A stretch of DNA of 37,521 bases, from the NCBI GenBank assembly GCA_964437505.1, contig CAYTGU010000015.1:1-37521 (forward strand), read 5' to 3'. Under the pieces are notes generated by a model. That model did not search any database and was not told where the DNA came from. It was given only the letters and a program-made list of their open reading frames with translations. The position numbers and the translations under genes were made by a program. Shown in pieces: positions 16,385 through 25,070 of this stretch (position 1 is its first letter; every line of letters begins with the position of its first letter). This stretch comes from JAHJDO01 sp964437505. Lineage in GTDB: Bacteria; JAHJDO01.

Positions 16385-18594
16385 ATACGAAATTTATAAA
16401 CAAGTTTAGCGAACTTTGGAATAATAGGGATTGGAATGTTCCTTTAATTGCAATCATATTGCTTGGTGTGGCGTTCAGGCTGAGTGTGTTCTCAACACAT
16501 GATTTTCATTGTGATGAAGGGTTGCACGGCTCCTATATTCTGGATATTGCAACTAAAGACGACTGGCTCTTTCGTTCAACTGATGTAGACAGGCCTCCTG
16601 TTTTCTTCTATGTAGCAGCTCCGTTTGTTAAGGTTTTAGGCAATCATGTTAATGTTCTCAGACTCCCGAATTTTATTGGAAGTATAGCAGGCATATTCCT
16701 GATATATCTCATCTGTATAAGACTTTTTAATAGGAAAACCGCTCTTTGGGCATCATTTCTACTCGCAGTATCTCCTTATAATATCGTATTTGGACCGACA
16801 GTATTTATAGATGTACTTATGGCGTTTTTTATTTTGTGGAGTTTCTATCTTTTATGTGTTGATAGAACTTTTTTGTCAGGTATTGTCTTTGGCCTGGCGC
16901 TTGGCACAAAACAACCTGCTGTTATGGCTGTTCCTGTATTTATATGTTTTTCAATATTGCTTTTTTGGAAGCAATGTAGGGGTCGGATAAATCCGACCCG
17001 CGGGCTTGATGAATCAAGCCCCTACAAATCATATCTGAAAAAATATTCCAAGTGGATCTATGGCTGCCTAATTATCCTGGCACTGATCTTTGCTTGGTCA
17101 GCTCTATGCCAGAGGCCAAGATTCGGCATGATGGGAAAGGCGTTTTCACACCAAAGCGGTGTATTTACACTTGATTTTGAAAATTTCTTTGAGCGAATCA
17201 AACAATGGTGGCAGTATATAAAACTTACTTTCAATTCCATACCATTAAATATCCTGTTTATTTTGTCAATTCCTTTACTAGCTTATAACTCTATAAGGCT
17301 TTTCTTTAATATTGAATTTAAAAGAAGATTTGAAATTATTGCTGATATTATTCTGATACTTTTTGTATATACTCACATACTTCTCTTTGTTGTGTTCCAA
17401 TTTAAGGTATATGACAGATACCTGCTTCTAATATCCCCTTTTATGATCATAGTCCTTGCCAGAGTCCTTAATTACATTATCAAATCTCCTGTAATGAGAA
17501 ATAGGTTTATAAGAGCAGGTTTTATTTTAGTAATAGTGCTATCCGGTTTTTGCTCCACAAAGAATATCGGGGAATTGGATATGGGCGCAGTTTATTCAAA
17601 AAGCGATGGCATGAGTGATGTATCTGTATATCTAAAGAATAATGCGCTCTCAAATAGTATTATTTATTTCACGCGGGAGGTTCCATGGGAGATGTGGTAT
17701 TACTGCTATGGCAAAGAATGGCGCATGAAAACGCTCCTGTATAACGGTATTGAAGAATTCAAAAAAGATGTACGCGACAAGTTTTATAAAGACATCTATA
17801 TTGTTGCATACAGAGATGACCTAAGTATGATGCTCGTGATTAGTGATGCACTGAAGAAAGATTGGAAAACAGCATGGTATCAAGTCGCTTCTGTACATAG
17901 AATATACAAAAGAGGAGAGGAGCAATTCGGCGTGTATAAGGTTGTATTGAGAAAAGACATTAAAATCGAGGATATCAAAAAGAAATTAGATGTGTCTAAA
18001 ATACAAGAATTATTAGAATATAGATTCAAGAGTAAAATTTCTTCTGATGTCAATCTAAACATGCGCATAAATCCATCACGGAATTTCAGAAATGGCTATT
18101 TTGATGAGATAGTTATAATGACGGATAATCTAAGATTGAAACGCGGTATAAATGCAAAGATTCATCTCAACTGGAGCAAGATTAAACTTAATATAGATGA
18201 TCTACTGTTTCATTCTACTATTAGTGTGGAATCAGGCAATGCTCAGCAGCTGAAATTAATAATAGCCAAAGATTGTTTCAGGGAATTTTTGAAGGAGAAA
18301 TTAAAAAAGATATATGCACAACAAGTTTATTTTGAGGATAATAATGCCATTATACAGGGTAGGACAAAATTCATAAAAGAATTGCCTATCAAGGCGATAT
18401 GTGAGCTTAGAACAGAAAATGGAAATAAATTTATATTTAAAATCAATAACATTGTCTTAGGAAAGACTTATTTGCCTGATTATCTTATAAGGCTTATCAA
18501 TAAAAAAGCTAAAGTAAAACAAGTTTGGGAACTTCCTCAGCTTATAAAGGCAGATAGTGTATATTTTACAGAAAATGATATTGTAATGAAATGA
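16381..18594 (+). CDS. GT-C membrane glycosyltransferase fused to a DUF2993/LmeA-like domain (second paralog)
   Basis: This 737-residue paralog keeps the same layout as its upstream neighbour: acidic loop DFHCDEGLHG (Asp41, Asp45, Glu46), TDVDRPPVFFY, about ten membrane helices, and a C-terminal beta-rich domain (about 525-737). The counterparts there are GYFDEIVIMTDNLRLKRGI and AKDCFREFLKEKL. The two C-terminal domains align along their length, so the fusion predates the duplication. Start and stop overlap its neighbours by ATGA, a sign of coupled translation. Residues 199-216, in the loop after a membrane helix, are encoded by a 50-bp double palindrome absent from the first paralog, so the protein has absorbed a repeat. 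The acceptor is unknown; a stepwise lipoglycan or protein glycosylation pathway with the first paralog is likely. Confidence 0.85.
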   Translation: MNTKFINKFSELWNNRDWNVPLIAIILLGVAFRLSVFSTHDFHCDEGLHGSYILDIATKDDWLFRSTDVDRPPVFFYVAAPFVKVLGNHVNVLRLPNFIGSIAGIFLIYLICIRLFNRKTALWASFLLAVSPYNIVFGPTVFIDVLMAFFILWSFYLLCVDRTFLSGIVFGLALGTKQPAVMAVPVFICFSILLFWKQCRGRINPTRGLDESSPYKSYLKKYSKWIYGCLIILALIFAWSALCQRPRFGMMGKAFSHQSGVFTLDFENFFERIKQWWQYIKLTFNSIPLNILFILSIPLLAYNSIRLFFNIEFKRRFEIIADIILILFVYTHILLFVVFQFKVYDRYLLLISPFMIIVLARVLNYIIKSPVMRNRFIRAGFILVIVLSGFCSTKNIGELDMGAVYSKSDGMSDVSVYLKNNALSNSIIYFTREVPWEMWYYCYGKEWRMKTLLYNGIEEFKKDVRDKFYKDIYIVAYRDDLSMMLVISDALKKDWKTAWYQVASVHRIYKRGEEQFGVYKVVLRKDIKIEDIKKKLDVSKIQELLEYRFKSKISSDVNLNMRINPSRNFRNGYFDEIVIMTDNLRLKRGINAKIHLNWSKIKLNIDDLLFHSTISVESGNAQQLKLIIAKDCFREFLKEKLKKIYAQQVYFEDNNAIIQGRTKFIKELPIKAICELRTENGNKFIFKINNIVLGKTYLPDYLIRLINKKAKVKQVWELPQLIKADSVYFTENDIVMK
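16976..17025 (+). repeat. 50-bp double-palindrome repeat inside a coding sequence
   Basis: Two hairpins, GGTCGGAT/ATCCGACC (16981-16996 region) and GGGCTTGAT/ATCAAGCCC (17002-17021 region), are enclosed by outer arms GTAGG (16976-16980) and CCTAC (17021-17025). This would fold as a three-way cruciform. It is translated without a stop as RGRINPTRGLDESSPY in a loop of the second GT-C protein. Elements with GTAGGGG...CCCCTAC ends are familiar to me as dispersed repeats in uncultured-lineage genomes, but copy number here cannot be tested. Confidence 0.8.
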
Positions 18595-19703
18595 GACACA
18601 TAAACATACTTCAGGTATCAAATTCAAGAGTATTCGGAGGAAACGAGGAACATATAAGGGTGCTTGTAAAGTATCTTAATAAGAAGAAATTCAGCGTGCT
18701 TACTGCAGTCCCTGAGAATAGTGAATTTGGAGCAGTATTAAAAAAGGAGGGTTTTGAAATAGCGTACAATGAAATTTCATCTAAGTTCAGTTTCCGCTCA
18801 TTAAAAAATATAATAAGAATTATCCATGAGAATAATATCCACATTATTCACACACACAATAGAAGAGAGGATCTGCTGGGCGCCGTTGCGTCTCTAATTC
18901 TTGGGATTCCCCATGTTGTGACAATCCATGACCGCATAAATATGAATCAGGAGGAAAAAAGAGTTAATAACTTTAATGCCCGGTTTTATAAATTTGTCCT
19001 GAAACACATGCCGAAAAAGATCATTGCTGTTTCTGATGCAACAAAAAAAGACCTGCTTCAAGAAATTAAAATAACTAGGCATAAAGTAATTCATATTATT
19101 AATGGAACTGATTTTGAGAGGTTGAATGTTGAGATAGATACTCATAAAGAGAGAGAGAAACTGGTTGGTATAATTGCAAGAGTTAGAAATAAGCAGGTTG
19201 GTAAAAAAGGTCATCTACATTTCCTCCAGGCTTGCAAAATGGTATTGGAGGGACATAAAAATGCTGCGTTTGCAATATGCGGAGAAGACAACATAACAAG
19301 AGAATACCTTGAGAGTATTTGCAGAGAATTAAATATTCATGAACATGTAAGGTTTCTTGGATACAGAAAAGACATTGCAAATGTTATATCCATGTGTGAT
19401 GTAATTGTTCAGCCTTCTTTATTTGAAGGACTGCCAAGAGTGCTTGTTGAGGCAATGTATCTTGGGAAACCGGTTGTAGGAACGGATGTTGACGGGATAA
19501 GAGAAATTATTGAACATGAAAAAACAGGTTTATTAATTCCTTCCAAAGACGCAAGATCGTTAGCAGATGCTATAATACAACTTCTTGATAATGAAAGTCT
19601 TGCAAATGAACTTGGCAGAAATGCAAACAAGTTTATCAAATCGAATTATAATGCGCGGATAATGGCGCAGCAAACAGAATTGTTGTATCGGAAGCTGCTC
19701 TAG
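18591..19703 (+). CDS. GT4 family glycosyltransferase
   Basis: This 370-residue GT-B enzyme has the N-terminal acceptor domain with VFGGNEEHI and the HTHNRRED segment, and the C-terminal donor domain with the retaining E-x7-E motif in PSLFEGLPRVLVEAM (Glu279 and Glu287), followed by VGTDVDGIREII. GT4 enzymes transfer sugars from nucleotide donors on the cytoplasmic side, often in lipopolysaccharide, lipoglycan or capsule synthesis. The ATG overlaps the stop of the second GT-C gene, making it the last gene of the module. It ends convergently with xseA, the two stops overlapping by four bases, with no hairpin between. Donor and acceptor are unknown. Confidence 0.92.
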   Translation: MRHINILQVSNSRVFGGNEEHIRVLVKYLNKKKFSVLTAVPENSEFGAVLKKEGFEIAYNEISSKFSFRSLKNIIRIIHENNIHIIHTHNRREDLLGAVASLILGIPHVVTIHDRINMNQEEKRVNNFNARFYKFVLKHMPKKIIAVSDATKKDLLQEIKITRHKVIHIINGTDFERLNVEIDTHKEREKLVGIIARVRNKQVGKKGHLHFLQACKMVLEGHKNAAFAICGEDNITREYLESICRELNIHEHVRFLGYRKDIANVISMCDVIVQPSLFEGLPRVLVEAMYLGKPVVGTDVDGIREIIEHEKTGLLIPSKDARSLADAIIQLLDNESLANELGRNANKFIKSNYNARIMAQQTELLYRKLL

Positions 19704-20929
19704 GATTTAAGCACGGTTTTCTCTACTTCGCAGATCACTGCGCCTTTTGCAAGCTTGACTTCTACCTTATCGTGTGGTCTTACCCGACGAGCATTGGTAA
19801 TTAATGTTCTCTGGGGTAGTTTTAGGGTATAGCTGTATCCTCTGGAGAGGGTTGCAAGGGGGCTGAGCATATTAAGCTTGCCGGAAAGATTCACTAGCCT
19901 CTCTGTAAGAAGCTCCAGTATATGAGAACATGTTCTTTCTATCCTTTCGGAAAAATCGTCAATCTCTTGCTTATATTGGAATAACCTTTCTTCTGGATAT
20001 CTCAAGACATAAGAAGACAATAAACTGGAAAATCTTTCCTTTTTTAAACTCAGGTTATTTGTAAGTGCTGCATAAATCCTTGTTTGAAAATCTCTGATTT
20101 TTTGAGTGATTTGCTCCATCTCTCCAACAACAAGTTCAGCTGCTGCAGATGGAGTTGGCGCGCGCAGATCTGCAACAAAGTCACTTATTACAAAATCTAT
20201 CTCATGGCCAACTGCGGAAATAACAGGGATCTTTGAATTATATATTGCTCTTGCAACAATCTCCTCATTAAATGCCCACAGATCCTCCATAGACCCGCCA
20301 CCTCTTCCAACAATCAAAACATCCATGTCTCCTGTCTCATTGAACTCATCTATTGCTTTAGCTATTTCTTTCCCAGCGCCTTCTCCCTGAACTTTGACAG
20401 GGTTAATAAGGATCTCTACCTGATGGAAACGTCTATTAATAACATTAATAATGTCTCTGACCGCAGCGCCTGTTGGAGAGGTTACAATCCCAATCCTTCT
20501 TGGAAACGAAGGAATTGCCTTTTTATGTTCAGAAGCAAAAAGTCCTTCTTGTTGCAGCTTTTTTTTAAGCTGCTGGAAAGCGAGCTGAAGTTCTCCAATT
20601 CCCCTTGGCTGGAGAAGCCCCACAATGAGCTGGTAATCTCCCCTGCGCTGATATACGCTTATATTTCCAAGAGCCAGCACTTTTAGACCATCCTCTATCC
20701 TGAATTTTATTTTCTGGTTAGCTCCTCTGAAGAATACGGCATTAAGCTGGGACTGCTCATCCTTTAATGTAAAATAAATGTGGCCTGAAGAAGGCATTCT
20801 GCAATTTGATACTTCTCCCTCTATCCACACACTTGGAAAACTCTCCTCCAGCAGGTCCTTTATCTTTGAAGTAAGCTCGCTTACAGTAAAAACATGCTGT
20901 GATTGAGACTTATAATCGTATGTTAACAA
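19700..20929 (-). CDS. xseA: Exodeoxyribonuclease VII large subunit
   Basis: The protein has the XseA order: N-terminal OB-fold domain (FTVSELTSKIKDLLEESFPSVW, GEVSN, HIYFTLKD), the catalytic domain with GIVTSPTGAAVRDI, VLIVGRGGGSMEDLWAFNEE and VISAVGHEIDF, then a long helical region and the end motif LSRGYSYTL. With XseB it degrades single-stranded DNA from both ends to acid-soluble oligonucleotides. The frame is open to TTG 20962, but TTG 20929 is preceded by AGGAG at seven bases and gives the usual short lead before the OB fold, so it is preferred. The small partner xseB is not adjacent. The gene is alone on its strand here. Confidence 0.95.
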   Translation of the reverse strand: MLTYDYKSQSQHVFTVSELTSKIKDLLEESFPSVWIEGEVSNCRMPSSGHIYFTLKDEQSQLNAVFFRGANQKIKFRIEDGLKVLALGNISVYQRRGDYQLIVGLLQPRGIGELQLAFQQLKKKLQQEGLFASEHKKAIPSFPRRIGIVTSPTGAAVRDIINVINRRFHQVEILINPVKVQGEGAGKEIAKAIDEFNETGDMDVLIVGRGGGSMEDLWAFNEEIVARAIYNSKIPVISAVGHEIDFVISDFVADLRAPTPSAAAELVVGEMEQITQKIRDFQTRIYAALTNNLSLKKERFSSLLSSYVLRYPEERLFQYKQEIDDFSERIERTCSHILELLTERLVNLSGKLNMLSPLATLSRGYSYTLKLPQRTLITNARRVRPHDKVEVKLAKGAVICEVEKTVLKS

Positions 20930-21008
20930 TGAATATCTCCTGAATTGTAAAAGACTTTTCAAATTATAACATAAGTGCTAATATTGCGCTATAAAAATAG
21001 GGGTTATT

Positions 21009-21887
21009 ATGCGCAGTGAAAAATACCTAAAAGGCGTGCTTCTCATGGTAGCATCATGCATTGCTTCCTCCATAATGAGTGGATTAATTATATATGCTTC
21101 AAACATTGACTCATTTAAGACTGTGCTTTTTCGTTTTGCTATTGGTTTTACACTACTCGGAACAGCAGCTCTATTTCGCAAAATCAAGCTGAAATTTGTA
21201 AACAGCAAGATGCTTTTTGCAAGAGGATTATTTGGAGGCATAGCGGTTTTCCTGTTTTTCTTATCAATAAAAAAGATAGGCATGGCTAAAGGCACAGTTA
21301 TCAGCTCTTCCTATCCAATATTTGCAACAGCAATTAGCGCTGTATTTTTAAAGGAGAAAATTTCTCTTGCAAGCTGGGGAATGATAGGAGTATGTTTTCT
21401 AGGAATATTTCTAATTGTAACTGGTGGTGCACAAGGAACTCTCTCTAGTTTCAGTATATTTGATATTCTTGCTATTGTAGGAGCTATTACAAGCGGTATT
21501 GCTATAGTGTGTGTAAAGAAGTTACATGATACAGATTCTTCCTATGCCATCTTCATGGCGCAGTGCATAATAGGTTTCTGGCTGGTTGTTATCCCTGCTA
21601 ATCTGATACCATGCTCAGTTGGTATTTCCGGAGGGATACTGCTTCTTGGGATTGGCATTACTGCTGCAATTGGTCAACTTTTTATGACATATGGCTATAA
21701 ATATCTTCCTGTATCAACTGGCTCTCTTCTCAGCATGTTACTTCCTGTATTCAATATTCCCATAGGAATACTATTATTTAATGAAAAAATTTCAGCGTAC
21801 ATGCTTATTGGCTCATCACTTATATTAATATCCTGTGTTTATATGATTCTCAAGAGAAACATCCCCAGCAAACTAGACTCAAGATAA
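21009..21887 (+). CDS. EamA/DMT superfamily transporter
   Basis: This 292-residue protein has about ten evenly spaced hydrophobic helices arranged as two homologous halves, each ending with the EamA-type pattern (GTVISSSYPIFATAISAVFLKEKIS, and GSLLSMLLPVFNIPIGILLFNEKIS). Members export or exchange small metabolites such as amino acids or nucleotide-linked sugars in the inner membrane. AGGGG lies five bases before the ATG. It diverges from xseA and converges with the URO-D gene, so context gives no substrate. Confidence 0.9.
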   Translation: MRSEKYLKGVLLMVASCIASSIMSGLIIYASNIDSFKTVLFRFAIGFTLLGTAALFRKIKLKFVNSKMLFARGLFGGIAVFLFFLSIKKIGMAKGTVISSSYPIFATAISAVFLKEKISLASWGMIGVCFLGIFLIVTGGAQGTLSSFSIFDILAIVGAITSGIAIVCVKKLHDTDSSYAIFMAQCIIGFWLVVIPANLIPCSVGISGGILLLGIGITAAIGQLFMTYGYKYLPVSTGSLLSMLLPVFNIPIGILLFNEKISAYMLIGSSLILISCVYMILKRNIPSKLDSR

Positions 21888-21914
21888 TAAAGAACTTTAT
21901 AATCTCCCCATTGT

Positions 21915-23087
21915 TTAATATTTTCCATAAGTTCTAGCAACTTCTACCATCTTGAAGATATTCTCTTTAGGAGTGTCCCTGCCACATTGATCACCGGTAG
22001 AAAGAATAAATCCTCCTCCCTCCGCAGCATCGTCAATAGCTTTTTTAGAGGCATCTTCTACATCTTTTATTGTTCCTTTAAGCATGATTTCTGTAGTGTG
22101 GAGATTACCCATCAAAGCAATTTTATCTCCGTATTTCTCTTTAATTTCCTTAAGGTTGCAATCTCCCATTGGAGGAATCTCTAACGGGTTGATACAGCTT
22201 AAATCGGTCTCCTCAGCGCAGATCTTCACCAGTTCTTTTGCCTTGCCGCAGCAATGAACAAGGGTGGGAATCCCCGCCTCTTTAGCCAACTTAGTAACCT
22301 TCTTTAGAGTCGGCAGCCCTAAGTCCCTGAATATCTCATAAGACTGTAAAGTTATCATTCCTGAGCCGCCAGTCATAATATAATCAGGTTTGGCTTCAAT
22401 AAACCTTTTTGTCATTTTTTCTGCCCAATCCTCATAAACAAGAGCATATTCGTGAAATAGTTCAGGATAGTCATAGTACGCATAAGTTGAAGCCTCCATG
22501 CTGCTCATCTTATTGCCTCCGTCAATCAGGCTCACCAAAACATGCAACCCTGGACAAGGTATAGACAAAGCACTAACACCAAAATCCCCCATTTCTTTTT
22601 TCCATTTCTGGAATTCTCGATCATCGCAGGAAGAAGGGTCAGGAAACCAGTACTTGAGATAGAGAGAAAAATCTTTCTTAAAATCTTTGATTAACATTCT
22701 TCGGAGTGCTGGAGGGTTATCAATTCCATAGACCATTTCCTGCCATAATGTTCCTTCAGGAGTGTGAAAGTATTCTTTGGCAACGATCTTCTCTTCATCC
22801 TTTTCTATAATTTCTCTTTGAAATTCCTTCTTTTCTTCCTTGCTTGTATTTAGAGTAACATAACCACCGTCCCATCCGTCAAAGCCAAAATATTTTACTG
22901 CTGAAAGATAGGCTCTAGCTAAATTGACCCTGACTCCTCCACCTGAAAGAGGATCCTGTAGATAAAACTCCCAGAATGGCCTGCCTGTCAGTTTGCAGGG
23001 AATCATGTTGGATATATCCGGAGCCACCGGCACTCGATCAGCTTTACCGTTTTTAATAGCAATCAACATTCTCTCTTTAGAAGTCAT
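21915..23087 (-). CDS. URO-D family protein, methyltransferase-like (MtaA type)
   Basis: This 390-residue protein has the uroporphyrinogen decarboxylase fold pattern, but its residues fit the methylcobamide-dependent methyltransferase branch. A zinc-binding His278-x-Cys280 (LVHCCGK) is followed by Cys368 in TGDQCGRDTP, the H-x-C-xn-C arrangement of MtaA/MtbA. True HemE enzymes lack this set. Related proteins are highly expanded in Lentisphaerae and similar lineages with unknown methyl donors. GAGGA precedes the ATG. It is transcribed away from an AraC-type regulator, with which it probably forms a regulated pair. No corrinoid protein or methyltransferase partner is in the window. Confidence 0.85.
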   Translation of the reverse strand: MTSKERMLIAIKNGKADRVPVAPDISNMIPCKLTGRPFWEFYLQDPLSGGGVRVNLARAYLSAVKYFGFDGWDGGYVTLNTSKEEKKEFQREIIEKDEEKIVAKEYFHTPEGTLWQEMVYGIDNPPALRRMLIKDFKKDFSLYLKYWFPDPSSCDDREFQKWKKEMGDFGVSALSIPCPGLHVLVSLIDGGNKMSSMEASTYAYYDYPELFHEYALVYEDWAEKMTKRFIEAKPDYIMTGGSGMITLQSYEIFRDLGLPTLKKVTKLAKEAGIPTLVHCCGKAKELVKICAEETDLSCINPLEIPPMGDCNLKEIKEKYGDKIALMGNLHTTEIMLKGTIKDVEDASKKAIDDAAEGGGFILSTGDQCGRDTPKENIFKMVEVARTYGKY

Positions 23088-23143
23088 ATCTAATTCCTCT
23101 CTGTTTGTGTAAATTGCAAAATAAATCTTGTTTTTTGAGATGT

Positions 23144-23173
23144 ATTATATAGCATAACAACAATTATCCGCAA
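23144..23173 (-). promoter_or_regulatory. Promoter of the URO-D-type gene
   Basis: On the minus strand TTGCGG (23168-23173) and a perfect TATAAT (23144-23149) are 18 bases apart. The weak -35 would suit activation by the divergently encoded AraC-type regulator, which is inference. Confidence 0.45.
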
Positions 23174-23216
23174 ATCTTCCTTTATATTCACTATTTATTG
23201 TGATATCCTGATATTT

Positions 23217-24038
23217 ATGCATAAGATTCTCTGGTCGAGATTGTCTGAATCGGGGCAGGTAGCTCATGTAGCCTATGCAGTCATCCAAAAAAAGGAAGAT
23301 GTTTTTCTGCATACTCATGACTTTGCGGAAGTATTCTGGATAAATTCAGGGGTGGTATGCCATGAGATAAATGGTTGCAAAAGACTGGTGAAAGGCGGCG
23401 AACTTGTCTGGATAATGCCTGATGATTGCCATAGTCTCACTTTACCCAAAAAAGGTCATGTGGAATTCTTTAATGTAGCTTTCCCGTATGAGATACTTCA
23501 ACACCTGATAACACGCTATGATCATGAAAGACATATTTCAGGAAAAGAATTTTATTTATCTCCGGATAAACGGAACAAGGCAAGACAGCTTTTACAACAG
23601 CTTTCTATAAGGAATAAGAGTCTAATATTGTTGGACCAGTACCTGCTTTATCTGCTATCAACCACTTATCGTGCCAATAATTATGAGGGATATCCGGAAT
23701 GGCTGCAGGAAGCATGTGAGCGCATACATGAGCCTGAACATTTTTGCAAGGGCACAGCAGGATTTGCTAGTCTGTGTGGGTACAGCTATGCGCATGCAGC
23801 ACGCGAAACTAAACGTCTTACAGGAAAAACTCTATTAGAACTGGTCAATGAGGCAAGGTTTGTATGGGCTACCTCTATGCTGAGATCATCAAATAAAACG
23901 ATTCTGGAAATATCATTAGGCTGTGGTTTTGAAAGCTTGAGCCATTTTTACCAAATTTTTCGTGTTAAACACGGTATGTCTCCTCGTCAATATCGCCTAA
24001 AATCCCAATTAATCCTGCCAATCAAACCAAAAATGTAA
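23217..24038 (+). CDS. AraC family transcriptional regulator with cupin sensor
   Basis: This 273-residue protein has an N-terminal cupin-like sensor (HTHDFAEVFWINSG, and GELVWIMPDDCHSL) and two C-terminal helix-turn-helix motifs of the AraC type (FASLCGYSYAHAARETKRLTG, and ILEISLGCGFESLSHFYQIF followed by HGMSPRQYR). AraC proteins with a cupin usually respond to a carbohydrate-like ligand and activate an adjacent operon. Here the divergent URO-D-type gene, 129 bases away, is the obvious target. No Shine-Dalgarno precedes the ATG, and a poor promoter (TTTATA-N17-TATCCT) would start transcription at or next to the ATG. Confidence 0.92.
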   Translation: MHKILWSRLSESGQVAHVAYAVIQKKEDVFLHTHDFAEVFWINSGVVCHEINGCKRLVKGGELVWIMPDDCHSLTLPKKGHVEFFNVAFPYEILQHLITRYDHERHISGKEFYLSPDKRNKARQLLQQLSIRNKSLILLDQYLLYLLSTTYRANNYEGYPEWLQEACERIHEPEHFCKGTAGFASLCGYSYAHAARETKRLTGKTLLELVNEARFVWATSMLRSSNKTILEISLGCGFESLSHFYQIFRVKHGMSPRQYRLKSQLILPIKPKM

Positions 24039-24055
24039 AGCTTATTCTAATATCC

Positions 24056-25051
24056 CTATATTCTCCAATCTGTAATATTCTTATCCGAAACATGTTCTCC
24101 TTCTCTAATCCTAATTATTCGAGGGTGATCCTTTTTGAACACATTAATATTCTGCCATGTAGCTGTTTTCTTACAGTACATTGCGCATAATAAAGCCGCT
24201 GTTCTAATATCTTCGCCATTTGTCTCAGACTCAACCAGAACCACTGGACCTGCTACGTCTTGAGGTTCAAGTCGTAGCATGTTGTCTCTACAGAGTTTAA
24301 GTAATTTATTGTTTTCCTGCTCGTTTCTTCCGATTATTACTTTTGCGCCTGATGGAAGTCGGAAATGGCGGGCAATTTTCAATAATTCGACATTTTTTAA
24401 CGTAAAATCCGGTTTAAATTTCATTAAATCTTTCATGCGCTTTGAGAAATTTGGCTCTGTAAGCAAACATCCACCAGCCGGGGCTGAAAACTCCTGAATT
24501 CCATACTGGTTTGCCAGCATAAGTTGAGGTTTCCTTGAGCGACCTTGAATATCAAATAATATGTCTCTACTTATCCATCCTTTTATTTCAGGAACAGTAG
24601 GAGAAAGCAGCCTTGCAGATAGAGGACGAAGTATCAAGCCCTTTAAACCTGAATCCCTGTCTGTAATGTTCATCGCATCTCTGCGCTGGGACATTGGCCT
24701 TTCTCCAAGAACCTCCCCTGTAATCAGGAAAGAAGCTCCTATCTTCTTCATATATTGCCCTGCTTTTATTAGCATGTAAATTCTACAGTCTAAACATGGA
24801 TTCATATTCCTGCCATAACCATACTTAGGATGTTTTACAATGTTCAGAAAATCCTGAGATGACTTATGAGAATGCAATGTTATTCCCAGTTCGTCAGCAC
24901 TTCTTTCTGCATAAGAAGATGTTGCGGTTTTTATTGACTCTGAAAAAATATGAACAACAGTAAAACCATACACTTCAATACCCTGTTCCATTACAACCTT
25001 TGCCGCTAAAGCGCTGTCAAGTCCGCCGGATATTAAAGCAACTGCCTTCAT
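24056..25051 (-). CDS. PP-loop tRNA thiolation-like protein with NFACT-R-like C terminus
   Basis: This 331-residue protein opens with a PP-loop ATP-binding motif SGGLDS (8-13) and has a two-cysteine motif NPCLDCR (Cys86 and Cys89), then GEVLGERPMSQRRDAM and a further conserved SAPAGGCLLTEP. This is the short MnmA/ThiI-like family found in anaerobes. PP-loop enzymes adenylate a substrate and transfer sulfur, typically to tRNA uridine. The last 90 residues resemble the NFACT-R (DUF814) domain (ILRPL; HFRLPSGAKVIIGRNEQEN; PQDVAGPVVLV). The exact substrate is not established. AGAAGGG lies close to the ATG, and apbE ends or starts 20 bases away on the same strand, so it is likely the last gene of the rny-ymdB-apbE unit. 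Confidence 0.8.
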   Translation of the reverse strand: MKAVALISGGLDSALAAKVVMEQGIEVYGFTVVHIFSESIKTATSSYAERSADELGITLHSHKSSQDFLNIVKHPKYGYGRNMNPCLDCRIYMLIKAGQYMKKIGASFLITGEVLGERPMSQRRDAMNITDRDSGLKGLILRPLSARLLSPTVPEIKGWISRDILFDIQGRSRKPQLMLANQYGIQEFSAPAGGCLLTEPNFSKRMKDLMKFKPDFTLKNVELLKIARHFRLPSGAKVIIGRNEQENNKLLKLCRDNMLRLEPQDVAGPVVLVESETNGEDIRTAALLCAMYCKKTATWQNINVFKKDHPRIIRIREGEHVSDKNITDWRI

Positions 25052-25070
25052 AAAACCCTTCTTTATGTTA

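Noticed and set aside
21888..21914. Bidirectional terminator between the DMT transporter and the URO-D gene
   Set aside because: The ATAAAG/CTTTAT pairing leaves only a two-base loop, so a stable hairpin is unlikely.
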